NCBI GenBank assembly: GCA_012800885.1
Contig: JAAZIL010000037.1
Coordinates: 1-6,353, forward strand
From: Candidatus Dojkabacteria bacterium
GTDB taxonomy: Bacteria; Patescibacteriota; Dojkabacteria; SC72
DNA length: 6,353 nucleotides
Direction of reading: 5' to 3'
Part shown: piece after piece, positions 1-5,949 of the stretch
How positions within the stretch are numbered: the stretch's first letter is position 1
How the letters are laid out: every line of letters begins with the position of its first letter
Made by a program: the position numbers and the translations under genes
The notes under the pieces: generated by a model
Told to the model about the DNA's origin: nothing
Databases searched by the model: none
The model's input: the letters and a program-made list of their open reading frames with translations, nothing else

Positions 1-74
1 GGTCTAATATATCCCACCACCCTGGAATACACTTCACACCTCTGTCTTGCTACTACTTTCTCTTTTTTGGCCAT
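1..74 (-). CDS. Stand-alone glycyl-radical peptide of class III ribonucleotide reductase (partial, 3' end beyond window)
   Basis: An ATG at 72-74 opens a frame that runs off the left edge; 24 complete codons are visible. Residues 12-24 read RCEVYSRVVGYIR, the sequence that in one-chain NrdD proteins follows the zinc-binding cysteines and holds the radical glycine (RVVGY or RVCGY type). The radical site would be Gly21, codon 12-14. Residues 1-12 (MAKKEKVVARQR) are basic and look like a new N-terminus. The peptide would dock on the NrdD barrel and hold the radical installed by the NrdG activase, in the manner of YfiD/GrcA, the separate glycyl-radical subunit that rescues pyruvate formate-lyase. 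The ORF begins 18 bp after the nrdD stop, is in the same frame, and is probably co-transcribed. No Shine-Dalgarno is visible, so it may depend on translational coupling. The alternative is one nrdD gene interrupted by a UAA. The motif is clear; the independent translation is inferred. Confidence 0.78.
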   Translation of the reverse strand, partial: MAKKEKVVARQRCEVYSRVVGYIR

Positions 75-92
75 TGTATAGGCAGTAAAAAT

Positions 93-2168
93 TTAACTAA
101 TTTCTTTAAAAGGCATTCCTTCAACATATCCACCCTCTATATCACACTTAGGACAGTAAGGGTGCTCCCCCGTTATATATCCATGTTTAGGACAAACACT
201 AAATGTAGGCGTAAGGGAGAAATAGGGGAGTTTGTAATTCTCTGCAATCTTTCTAACTAAATGTTTTACACCAGAGATAGCAGGCATTCTTTCACCAAGA
301 AAGATATGAAGTACTGTCCCTCCAGTATACATACATTGAAATTCATCTTGTAAATCTAATGCTTCAAATAGATCATCTGTAAAACCAACAGGTAATTGTG
401 ATGAGTTAGTATAGTAGACTGCATCTATTCCTTTTTTACCTAAATCTGAAGCAGTTAGAATAGTATTACCAAATTTTTTCCTATCAGCTTTAGCAAACCT
501 GTAGGTTGTACCCTCGCCCGGAGTAGCCTCTAAGTTAAACAACTGATTTGTCTCCTGTTGATAAGTCATTAATCTCTCCCTCATATGCTTCATTACTTCT
601 AGAGCAAACTCATTACCTTCTGGCGAAGTAAGATCCTTCTCTGTATCTTTAAAGAAATTTACCATAGCCTCATTCAATCCTAATAATCCAATAGTATTAA
701 AATGGTTCTTAAAATACTCACCAAATCGCTCTCTTATATCTGATAAATAGAACTTAGAGTAGGGATACAAACCTCTATCCATAAACTTCTCAATTAACTC
801 CCTTTTAAGCAAAAGACTCTCTTTTGCAATATCCATTAAATTGTTTACTCTCTGGAGGAAGTCTTCCTTATCTTTTGCAAGATAACCTATCCTTGGCATA
901 TTTAAAGTTACAACACCTATACTTCCTGTTAGAGGGTTAGCTCCAAACAAGCCTCCACCTCTCTTTCTAAGCTCCCTGTTGTCTAATCTCAGTCTACAAC
1001 ACATAGAACGTGCATCATCAGGACTCATATCTGAGTTAATAAAATTAGAGAAGTAAGGAATCCCATATTTTGAAGTCATCTCCCACAGAGAATCATACTT
1101 TTTATTATCCCAATCAAAATCTTTAGTTAGATTGTAAGTAGGAATAGGATAAGAGAAAAGACGTCCCTGTGCATCTCCTTCCATCATTATTTCACAAAAA
1201 GCCCTATTTAACATATCCATCTCTTTTTGGAAATCACCGTATTTCTCCTTCTGCAATTTACCCCCAATTACAACATTTTCTTTAGCTAACTCTCCGTGAG
1301 GGACTAGATCCATTGTAATATTAGTAAAAGGAGTTTGGCATCCAACCCTAGTAGGTACATTCATATTAAAAAGAAACTCTTGCATTTTTTGTCTTACTTC
1401 TTTGTATGAGAGCTTGTCATAGCGAATAAAAGGAGCAAGAAGAGTATCAAAGCTAGAGAAAGCCTGTGCACCAGCAGCTTCATGTTGTAGTGTATAGAGA
1501 AAGTTAACACACTGTCCTAATATTGCACCGAAATGCTTAGCAGGGGCTGAAGATATTTTTCCAGAGACACCAGTAAATCCTTTTAAAAGGAGATCTTTTA
1601 AGTCCCAACCACAACAGTAGGTTGCTAACATACCTAAATCATGAATATGAATATCTGCATTTATATGTGCATTTGAAATATGCTTAGGATATGTACTATA
1701 AAGCCAGTAATTAGCCTGTACAGATGAAGAGATATGATTATTTAAACCTTGCCAAGAGTAGGCCATATTACTGTTCTCTTTTACTCTCCAATCTTCCTCA
1801 CCGATATATCCTCTAACTAACTCTTCTGCATCAATCAGTGATTTAATATTCCTAAGCTTATGCCTTAAACTTACAAAAAGTTCCAGAGCAACAGCAGTTT
1901 TACCATGCCCCATATCTTTTAGAGTATCTTTTACTACCTCAGAGATCTCTGCCGTAGAAACATACTTTCTCCTTGGGTATTTAGATAACAATCTTTTTAC
2001 AACCTCATCAGATACCTCTTTTGCTCGTTTTCTATCATCTCCACCGACACTCTCAGCGGCTTTAAAAACAGCCGAAGTAATTCTCTCTTGATCAAACTCT
2101 ACAATTCTTTTGTCTCTTTTTCTTACTAGAAACGGTATTGATTTTGTAGTATCTTTTTTTGAAGACAC
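93..2168 (-). CDS. nrdD: Anaerobic (class III) ribonucleoside-triphosphate reductase catalytic subunit, lacking the C-terminal glycyl-radical segment
   Basis: NrdD reduces ribonucleoside triphosphates to dNTPs by glycyl/thiyl radical chemistry in oxygen-free cytoplasm. Residues about 13-106 form an ATP-cone (VRKRDKRIVEFD to LFVSLRHKLR), the allosteric activity site. The ten-stranded barrel follows, with Cys-Cys pairs at 185-186 (YCCGWDL) and 390-391 (MCCRLRL), the latter on the probable finger loop that carries the thiyl cysteine. The family signature QLPVGFTDDLFEAL is at 591-604 and YTGGTVLHIFLGER at 614-627. A zinc site follows: C659, H662 in place of the usual cysteine, C672 and C675. The chain stops 16 residues after C675, before the radical-glycine motif that one-chain NrdDs have there; that motif is in the next ORF. 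The start is GTG: an in-frame TAA at 2175-2177 rules out a longer N-terminus, and the next Met lies beyond the ATP-cone. The gene begins 17 bp after nrdR. No nrdG is in the window. Confidence 0.95.
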   Translation of the reverse strand: MSSKKDTTKSIPFLVRKRDKRIVEFDQERITSAVFKAAESVGGDDRKRAKEVSDEVVKRLLSKYPRRKYVSTAEISEVVKDTLKDMGHGKTAVALELFVSLRHKLRNIKSLIDAEELVRGYIGEEDWRVKENSNMAYSWQGLNNHISSSVQANYWLYSTYPKHISNAHINADIHIHDLGMLATYCCGWDLKDLLLKGFTGVSGKISSAPAKHFGAILGQCVNFLYTLQHEAAGAQAFSSFDTLLAPFIRYDKLSYKEVRQKMQEFLFNMNVPTRVGCQTPFTNITMDLVPHGELAKENVVIGGKLQKEKYGDFQKEMDMLNRAFCEIMMEGDAQGRLFSYPIPTYNLTKDFDWDNKKYDSLWEMTSKYGIPYFSNFINSDMSPDDARSMCCRLRLDNRELRKRGGGLFGANPLTGSIGVVTLNMPRIGYLAKDKEDFLQRVNNLMDIAKESLLLKRELIEKFMDRGLYPYSKFYLSDIRERFGEYFKNHFNTIGLLGLNEAMVNFFKDTEKDLTSPEGNEFALEVMKHMRERLMTYQQETNQLFNLEATPGEGTTYRFAKADRKKFGNTILTASDLGKKGIDAVYYTNSSQLPVGFTDDLFEALDLQDEFQCMYTGGTVLHIFLGERMPAISGVKHLVRKIAENYKLPYFSLTPTFSVCPKHGYITGEHPYCPKCDIEGGYVEGMPFKEIS

Positions 2169-2185
2169 GGCAGTTTAAGTATCTA

Positions 2186-2629
2186 TCAAATTAATGTCTC
2201 AATCTCTTTTTTTAAATCTTTTACAGTTTCAAAATCCTTATACACACTTGCAAACCTCATATATGCTAAAGGATCTAGGGTTTTTAACCAATCTAAAACC
2301 ATATTACCTATCTCTGTAGTAGTAATTCGTTCACTACTAATCATGGCTTTTCTTTTTACTACTTCACAAAATTCTTCAATCTCTAAATCAGAAACCTTAT
2401 CTGCATCTACAGCTTTTTTAATACCCTTAATTAACTTATCACAATCAAATTCTTCAAAAGAGCCATCCCTTTTAATAACAATGATTTTGACCTTCTCAAT
2501 TCTTTCAAATGTTGTATATCTTCTACCACATCTTAGACACTGTCTTCTACGTCTTGTTGAGAGATCTTCAGCGTTATCTCTCTTGTCAATGACTTTAGTA
2601 GATGTATTACCACAGTAAGGACACTTCAT
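2186..2629 (-). CDS. nrdR: Transcriptional repressor NrdR (ribonucleotide reductase regulator)
   Basis: NrdR senses ATP/dATP and represses ribonucleotide reductase genes. At 147 aa it has the usual family length. The N-terminal zinc ribbon uses C3, C6, C31 and C34 (MKCPYCGN and CLRCGRRYTTFER) with a basic stretch between (STRRRR), the DNA-binding part. Residues about 48-138 form an ATP-cone (VIKRDGSFEEFD at 51-62), and LDPLAYMRFASVYKDF at 118-133 is a hallmark of the family. The stop is TGA followed directly by in-frame TAG, a tandem stop. The gene leads the operon nrdR-nrdD-glycyl peptide, and its ATG lies 1 bp from a NrdR box, so autoregulation is very likely. No Shine-Dalgarno precedes the ATG: the bases there are the operator itself. 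Confidence 0.97.
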   Translation of the reverse strand: MKCPYCGNTSTKVIDKRDNAEDLSTRRRRQCLRCGRRYTTFERIEKVKIIVIKRDGSFEEFDCDKLIKGIKKAVDADKVSDLEIEEFCEVVKRKAMISSERITTTEIGNMVLDWLKTLDPLAYMRFASVYKDFETVKDLKKEIETLI

Positions 2630-2630
2630 A

Positions 2631-2646
2631 ACACAATATATTGTAT
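2631..2646 (-). promoter_or_regulatory. NrdR box 1 (operator proximal to nrdR)
   Basis: ACACAATATATTGTAT matches the known NrdR consensus acaCwAtATaTwGtgt at all positions but one in the outer flank. It is nearly palindromic and ends 1 bp before the nrdR start codon, so it occupies the 5' leader where a ribosome binding site would normally be. Together with box 2 it has the tandem arrangement expected for cooperative NrdR binding. Confidence 0.9.
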
Positions 2647-2656
2647 TAGGTCTTAC

Positions 2657-2685
2657 AACCTACCCCAACATATTGTGTTTGTCAA
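2657..2685 (-). promoter_or_regulatory. Probable sigma-70 type promoter of the nrdR-nrdD operon
   Basis: On the minus strand a perfect -35 hexamer TTGACA (2685 to 2680) is followed by a 17-bp spacer and a weak -10 TAGGTT (2662 to 2657, 3 of 6 consensus bases). Transcription would start near 2650, giving a leader of about 20 nt. NrdR box 2 fills most of the spacer and box 1 lies just past the start site. An alternative -10 TACAAT (2645 to 2640) inside box 1, with TTGGGG as -35, would give a nearly leaderless mRNA. The exact -10 is inferred. Confidence 0.5.
2663..2678 (-). promoter_or_regulatory. NrdR box 2 (distal operator)
   Basis: CCCCAACATATTGTGT carries the conserved C-w-A-n-A-T-a-T-w-G core and a perfect right flank. 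The gap to box 1 is 16 bp and the centre-to-centre distance 32 bp, about three helical turns, which is the spacing typical of paired NrdR boxes. It falls inside the spacer of the probable nrdR promoter, so a bound repressor would block RNA polymerase. Confidence 0.87.
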
Positions 2686-2718
2686 AGCCCTGTAGTAAGC
2701 TTAGTTGTGAGTTATTAC

Positions 2719-2734
2719 CTACAATATGTAGTAT
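2719..2734. promoter_or_regulatory. Possible third NrdR-like box
   Basis: CTACAATATGTAGTAT matches the NrdR consensus at 12 of 16 positions, including the central C-A-A-T-A-T and the T-w-G-t of the right half. It is 40 bp upstream of box 2 and has no clear partner at 32-bp spacing; the sequences at 2687-2702 and 2751-2766 agree only in scattered positions. It also sits in an imperfect hairpin: GTTG/GAG at 2704-2711 against CTCAAC at 2735-2740, and CTAC/GTAG around AATAT. It could be an auxiliary operator or chance in AT-rich DNA. Confidence 0.35.
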
Positions 2735-2810
2735 CTCAACACTGTACAAACTACTAGGGGCTGTAAACTATCTTACTATCTATATAAGAATTATTTATTG
2801 CTTTGTTCCC

Positions 2811-2839
2811 TTAAAACTGATTAAATGAAGAAACATAAT
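2811..2839 (+). promoter_or_regulatory. Possible promoter for the nucleotidyltransferase gene
   Basis: TTAAAA (2811-2816, 4 of 6 matches to TTGACA), a 17-bp spacer and CATAAT (2834-2839, 5 of 6 matches to TATAAT) would start transcription about 10 nt before the ATG at 2856. The leader would be too short for a normal Shine-Dalgarno, and none is seen. The surrounding DNA is very AT-rich, so similar hexamers occur by chance. The rest of the 226-bp gap from 2630 to 2855 holds the NrdR boxes and no ORF that I can support. Confidence 0.3.
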
Positions 2840-2855
2840 ATTAATAGTTTAAACA

Positions 2856-3365
2856 ATGATTATACCTATAGATGAATTTCCTAAGCTTAGAGAAGAGAAA
2901 TTAAAAGGAAAAACTATTGTTTCTACATCAGGCTTCTTTGATCCTCTTCATCCAGGACATACTTCCTGTATTGTTGAATCAAAGAAACTTGGTGATGTAC
3001 TAGTAGTGGTGATTAATGGTGATCAGATATGCAAAACTAAAAAAGGGAAACCTTTTATGCCCGAGATGGATAGAGCTCAAATTGTTAATGATCTAAAAGG
3101 TGTTGATTATGTTGTAATATATGACCATCCAACAGAGTACTCAGTATTAGGGGCTCTTAAGATTATTAAACCAGATGTTTTTGCAAAAGGAGGAGACAGG
3201 AACGAAAAAGACAGAAATACTCCTAACAGCCCATTGAAATTAGAGGCGGATTTCATTGAAAGCTATGGTGGAAGAATAGAGTATAATGTTGGGAAACTAA
3301 AAGAATGGTCTAGTTCAAACTATTTAGAAGAGTGGGTAAACCATGTAAACAAGAGTGGGGATTAA
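2856..3365 (+). CDS. RfaE/TagD-like nucleotidyltransferase (cytidylyltransferase-like domain protein)
   Basis: A single HIGH-superfamily nucleotidyltransferase domain of 169 aa, expected to transfer an NMP from ATP or CTP to a phosphorylated sugar or polyol. The signature GFFDPLHPGH (26-35) holds the two catalytic histidines, H32 and H35. KGKPFMPEMDRAQIVNDLKGVDYVVIYD (key residues K63, R73, D84) and KPDVFAKGGDR (106-115) follow the pattern of the adenylyltransferase half of RfaE/HldE, the ADP-heptose synthesis enzyme. WSSSNYLEEW (151-160) occupies the place of the ISSTxxI-type phosphate-binding motif. The sugar kinase half of HldE is absent. A role in cell-surface sugar or teichoic-type polymer precursors is plausible, but no neighbouring sugar gene confirms the substrate. 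The start at 2856 leaves 19 residues before the first strand. The stop codon overlaps that of the convergent trxB-like gene. Confidence 0.85.
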   Translation: MIIPIDEFPKLREEKLKGKTIVSTSGFFDPLHPGHTSCIVESKKLGDVLVVVINGDQICKTKKGKPFMPEMDRAQIVNDLKGVDYVVIYDHPTEYSVLGALKIIKPDVFAKGGDRNEKDRNTPNSPLKLEADFIESYGGRIEYNVGKLKEWSSSNYLEEWVNHVNKSGD

Positions 3366-4303
3366 ACCGTTTTTTTCTTGATAAACGCAAAGATCGAATT
3401 TGCTGCTATTGCTCCTTCACTAGCAGCTGTTACAACCTGACTAAACTTATTTGAGCTGTTTGTACAGTCTCCAGCAGCCCAGATACCCTCTAAACTGGTA
3501 GATTGGTCCTCTGATACCACTATGTAATTCTCTCTGTCTAATTTAACCCCTATTTGTTGTGCTAAATCTGCATTTGGAACTGAACCAATCTCAATAAATA
3601 GTCCATCTATCTCTAAGTATTCTGAATTGTTATACCTATTTGAAAGTTTAATTCTTTCTAACTTACTCCCTCCCTCTAAACTTACTACAGTAGTAGAGTA
3701 AATAATTTTAATATTACTCTTCTCTTTAACATCCTCTATCCATACCTGATCTCCCCTTAGCTCTGTTCCTCTGTAGATAATATATACCTCACTAGCAATA
3801 TCAGAGAGCATGCTAGCTGACATTGTAGCAGCATTACTACCACCCACTACTGCAACTCTCTTCTCCCTAAAAAACATAGCGTCACAAGTTGCACAGTAGG
3901 AGACACCTTTACCGAGAAAGAAATCTTCATTAGGTAAACCTAATTTATTACGACTTGAACCTAAGGTTAATATGATAGTTTTAGAGTAATAGGTATTCTG
4001 AGATTCTGTTTCTAAAAGGAATAAATTATCCTTCTTTAATATTTTAGTCACCAACTCTTGAGAGAACTCTCCTCCTAGATGTTCTGCTTGCTTTAAAAAA
4101 TTTTGACTTAAATCAATTCCTGGAGTATCAATAAAGCCAGGGTAGTTACATACCCTGTGTGCATCACTAATAGAGCCACCAAGCATTTCACCTATTACAA
4201 TATTGCTTAATCTATACCTACTTGCATATATACTAGCTGAGAGACCTGCTGGACCACTTCCTATAATAGCAACATCATAAGTTTTATTAATTTTATCTGG
4301 CAT
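3362..4303 (-). CDS. trxB: Thioredoxin-disulfide reductase-like FAD flavoprotein
   Basis: At 313 aa it has the length of low-molecular-weight thioredoxin reductase, which passes electrons from NAD(P)H through FAD and a dithiol to thioredoxin in the cytoplasm. The FAD Rossmann motif GSGPAG is at 15-20, the redox pair CATC is C137/C140, the second nucleotide fold motif is GGSNAA at 154-159, and the C-terminal FAD motif AAGD is at 276-279. The NADPH 2'-phosphate motif HRRxxxR, as in E. coli TrxB, is changed to YRGTELR (177-183): one arginine is lost and two are kept, so NADPH preference is uncertain. The gene lies 12 bp downstream of a hypothetical gene on the same strand, probably in one operon. 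The upstream bases ATTAATACAAATTAATT contain no Shine-Dalgarno. Ferredoxin- or NADH-dependent relatives, or another CxxC flavoprotein, remain possible. No thioredoxin gene is in view. Confidence 0.88.
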   Translation of the reverse strand: MPDKINKTYDVAIIGSGPAGLSASIYASRYRLSNIVIGEMLGGSISDAHRVCNYPGFIDTPGIDLSQNFLKQAEHLGGEFSQELVTKILKKDNLFLLETESQNTYYSKTIILTLGSSRNKLGLPNEDFFLGKGVSYCATCDAMFFREKRVAVVGGSNAATMSASMLSDIASEVYIIYRGTELRGDQVWIEDVKEKSNIKIIYSTTVVSLEGGSKLERIKLSNRYNNSEYLEIDGLFIEIGSVPNADLAQQIGVKLDRENYIVVSEDQSTSLEGIWAAGDCTNSSNKFSQVVTAASEGAIAANSIFAFIKKKTV

Positions 4304-4315
4304 AATTAATTTGTA

Positions 4316-4918
4316 TTAATAAGTTCTCTGTTTCGAACTCCCAAAAGCTTTCTCTATCCTATCAATAGGATCTACTTTTGCATCTGCCTCCTCTTTATTT
4401 ATCTTATTAAGTAGATTTAATGCATCAGAGAATATTTCAAGAGTTTCATCATCAAATTCTAGTAAAGAGATTGTTTTGTACTGCTCAGGATCAGAGATAT
4501 CTTTTCTGTTTTCAGGATAAAAAGAGATAGGTATAGAGATACCGAGTTTAGAAACAACAAGACCTCCATCAATAGGCTCTTGAGGACTAAAAATCCCTCT
4601 AACAAATTGAGCTGATTTTGAGTCTAAATATGAGAAAGGAGAATTATAAAGAAATTCACTGATTTTTTCTTGACTGCTCTGGCTAAGCAATTCTTTTCCT
4701 TCTGCTAAATAACCTATATGTAAACCATTTACTCCTTTAGAATCAATAAATTCTATACCAACTAAGGGAAATTCTGTTTTAATTAAATTCTTTACTCTCT
4801 CATTCTGAATCTCATTATCTCTACTCTCTACTTCTGGCCTCTGGACAGGATCACCAAAAGTATTTGGTGGAGGGTTCATCTCTTGTTGCGATCCATAGGG
4901 ATTAAAATTATCTTCCAT
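4316..4918 (-). CDS. Hypothetical protein with disordered N-terminus, upstream of trxB
   Basis: I do not recognise this 200-aa protein. Residues 1-38 are rich in Asn, Pro, Gln and Gly (MEDNFNPYGSQQ, NPPPNTFGDP) and look disordered. Residues about 39-175 look folded, with alternating hydrophobic segments such as FPLVGIEFID (50-59), GGLVVSKLGISIPISFY (118-134) and the helix ETLEIFSDALNLLNKI (158-173). The tail is charged and basic (DPIDRIEKAFGSSKQRTY). It has no cysteine, no tryptophan, no signal peptide and no membrane helix, so it should be a soluble cytoplasmic protein and not a thiol-redox protein itself. It has its own good promoter upstream and precedes the TrxR-like gene by 12 bp, suggesting co-expression. 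The leader ends TTTTAGAGATT before the ATG, where AGAG is at best a weak, too-close ribosome binding site. It is a normal gene by length and composition; its function is unknown. Confidence 0.8.
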   Translation of the reverse strand: MEDNFNPYGSQQEMNPPPNTFGDPVQRPEVESRDNEIQNERVKNLIKTEFPLVGIEFIDSKGVNGLHIGYLAEGKELLSQSSQEKISEFLYNSPFSYLDSKSAQFVRGIFSPQEPIDGGLVVSKLGISIPISFYPENRKDISDPEQYKTISLLEFDDETLEIFSDALNLLNKINKEEADAKVDPIDRIEKAFGSSKQRTY

Positions 4919-4949
4919 AATCTCTAAAACTTACAAAATTATTCTATTC

Positions 4950-4978
4950 AGTGTACCTATTTGCACTCTTCTTGTCAA
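4950..4978 (-). promoter_or_regulatory. Probable sigma-70 type promoter of the hypothetical-trxB operon
   Basis: On the minus strand a perfect TTGACA (4978 to 4973) is followed by a 17-bp spacer and TACACT (4955 to 4950, 4 of 6 consensus bases). Transcription would start near 4943, leaving a leader of about 25 nt before the ATG at 4918. The same TTGACA-17 bp arrangement precedes nrdR, which supports both calls. It faces away from the divergent pyrophosphatase gene. Confidence 0.6.
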
Positions 4979-5011
4979 AATACTTAGCTTCCTTCCAATT
5001 TATTTTCTTGA

Positions 5012-5017
5012 TATTAT
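5012..5017 (+). promoter_or_regulatory. Possible -10 element of the pyrophosphatase gene
   Basis: TATTAT matches TATAAT at 5 of 6 positions and lies 8 bp before the ATG at 5026. Transcription would begin almost at the start codon, giving a leaderless or near-leaderless mRNA. No good -35 hexamer is present at 16-18 bp upstream (TTCCTT at best), so the call is weak. Confidence 0.27.
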
Positions 5018-5025
5018 TGTAGGTA

Positions 5026-5949
5026 ATGAAGAGAGAGAAAATATATATTGTTGGACATATTAATCCAGATTTAGATGCCATTGCTTCTGCATACGGTTAT
5101 GAGCAGTATAGACACTCTTTAAAAGAGTATGAATACAGAGCAATAAGGTGCGGAGAGATAAACTCTGTTACAAGGTGGGTATTTGACAGATACAAAACTC
5201 CAATCCCTCCTTTTTTCCCAAGTATCTCTAATCTAAACGTAGTATTAGTAGACCATACATATCCTGAGAATAGGCCTAAGGGTTGGGAGAATGCAAATAT
5301 TGTAGAGGTTATAGATCATCATGATGTTAAATTAGTTGAGAATATTCCAAAAAGATTAACAATTAGACCTTGTGGTAGTACAAGTACTCTAATAGTAGAG
5401 AAAATGGTAAATTCAAATATCTCAATACCTTTTAATACAGCAGGAATTCTTCTAAGTGCAATTCTTGATGACACACTCGGATTAATGTCACCAACTACAG
5501 TACAGTTAGATATTAAAATGGTTAATATATTGAGTAATATCATCGGTATCTCTAATGTCCAAGAGTATTTTAAATTGCTTTTTAAACAGAAAGATGTATG
5601 GAGTAAATATACTGCCAAAGAGATAATTGAAGAAGATGTAAAGAGTATTGAAATAGATGGTAATTGGGTATCTGTAAGCCAGGTTGAGACATTAAATAAC
5701 AGGGAGTTTAATGAGAGAGAGATAATAGAGGAGCTAGAGGTTAATAATAGTATTAAACCTTACTCTCTAAGGATTGTTATGCTAACAGATTTAAACAAGA
5801 GAGATTGTTTACTATTAGTTGTAGGTAAAGATATACCTTTAGTAGAAAAAGCACTAAACAAAGAGATTAAGGATAACAAAGTATATTTAAAGGGTGTAGT
5901 AAGTAGAAAGAAACAGATACTCCCAATATTAGAAAATATCTATTCTTAG
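5026..5949 (+). CDS. ppaC: Manganese-dependent inorganic pyrophosphatase (class II, DHH/DHHA2 family)
   Basis: Class II PPase hydrolyses pyrophosphate to phosphate in the cytoplasm and so pulls nucleic acid and nucleotide-sugar synthesis forward. At 307 aa it has the family length. The DHH domain shows GHINPDLDAIA (H11, D15, D17 as metal ligands), VDHT (D76, H77; often DHNE in the family), EVIDHH (H98, H99), CGSTST (116-121) and ILLSAILDDTLGLMSPTT (D149). These positions correspond closely to H9, D13, D15, D75, H97 and D149 of the Bacillus subtilis enzyme. The DHHA2 domain contributes K206 and the terminal SRKKQILP (293-300), whose Arg-Lys pair binds phosphate. There is no inserted CBS or DRTGG regulatory region. 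The start is supported by the immediate first strand KIYIVGH. An AGG lies only 2 nt from the ATG, too close for a normal ribosome binding site. An exopolyphosphatase-like substrate is a less likely alternative. Confidence 0.92.
   Translation: MKREKIYIVGHINPDLDAIASAYGYEQYRHSLKEYEYRAIRCGEINSVTRWVFDRYKTPIPPFFPSISNLNVVLVDHTYPENRPKGWENANIVEVIDHHDVKLVENIPKRLTIRPCGSTSTLIVEKMVNSNISIPFNTAGILLSAILDDTLGLMSPTTVQLDIKMVNILSNIIGISNVQEYFKLLFKQKDVWSKYTAKEIIEEDVKSIEIDGNWVSVSQVETLNNREFNEREIIEELEVNNSIKPYSLRIVMLTDLNKRDCLLLVVGKDIPLVEKALNKEIKDNKVYLKGVVSRKKQILPILENIYS

Noticed and set aside
2183..2188. UGA at the end of nrdR as a possible sign of a recoded genetic code (UGA read as glycine, as in SR1/Gracilibacteria)
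   Set aside because: The TGA is followed at once by TAG, and the long conserved frames contain no internal UGA, which would be frequent under recoding.
2343..2618. 91-aa open frame on the plus strand
   Set aside because: It lies fully inside nrdR on the opposite strand, has no recognisable motif, and nrdR is unambiguous by its zinc ribbon and ATP-cone.
2781..2794. TATATAAGAATTAT as a strong -10 region
   Set aside because: No matching -35 is found at 16-18 bp on either strand, and the region is AT-rich enough for this to be chance.
5319..5618. 99-aa open frame on the minus strand
   Set aside because: It is antisense to the conserved DHH region of the pyrophosphatase gene and has no features of its own.
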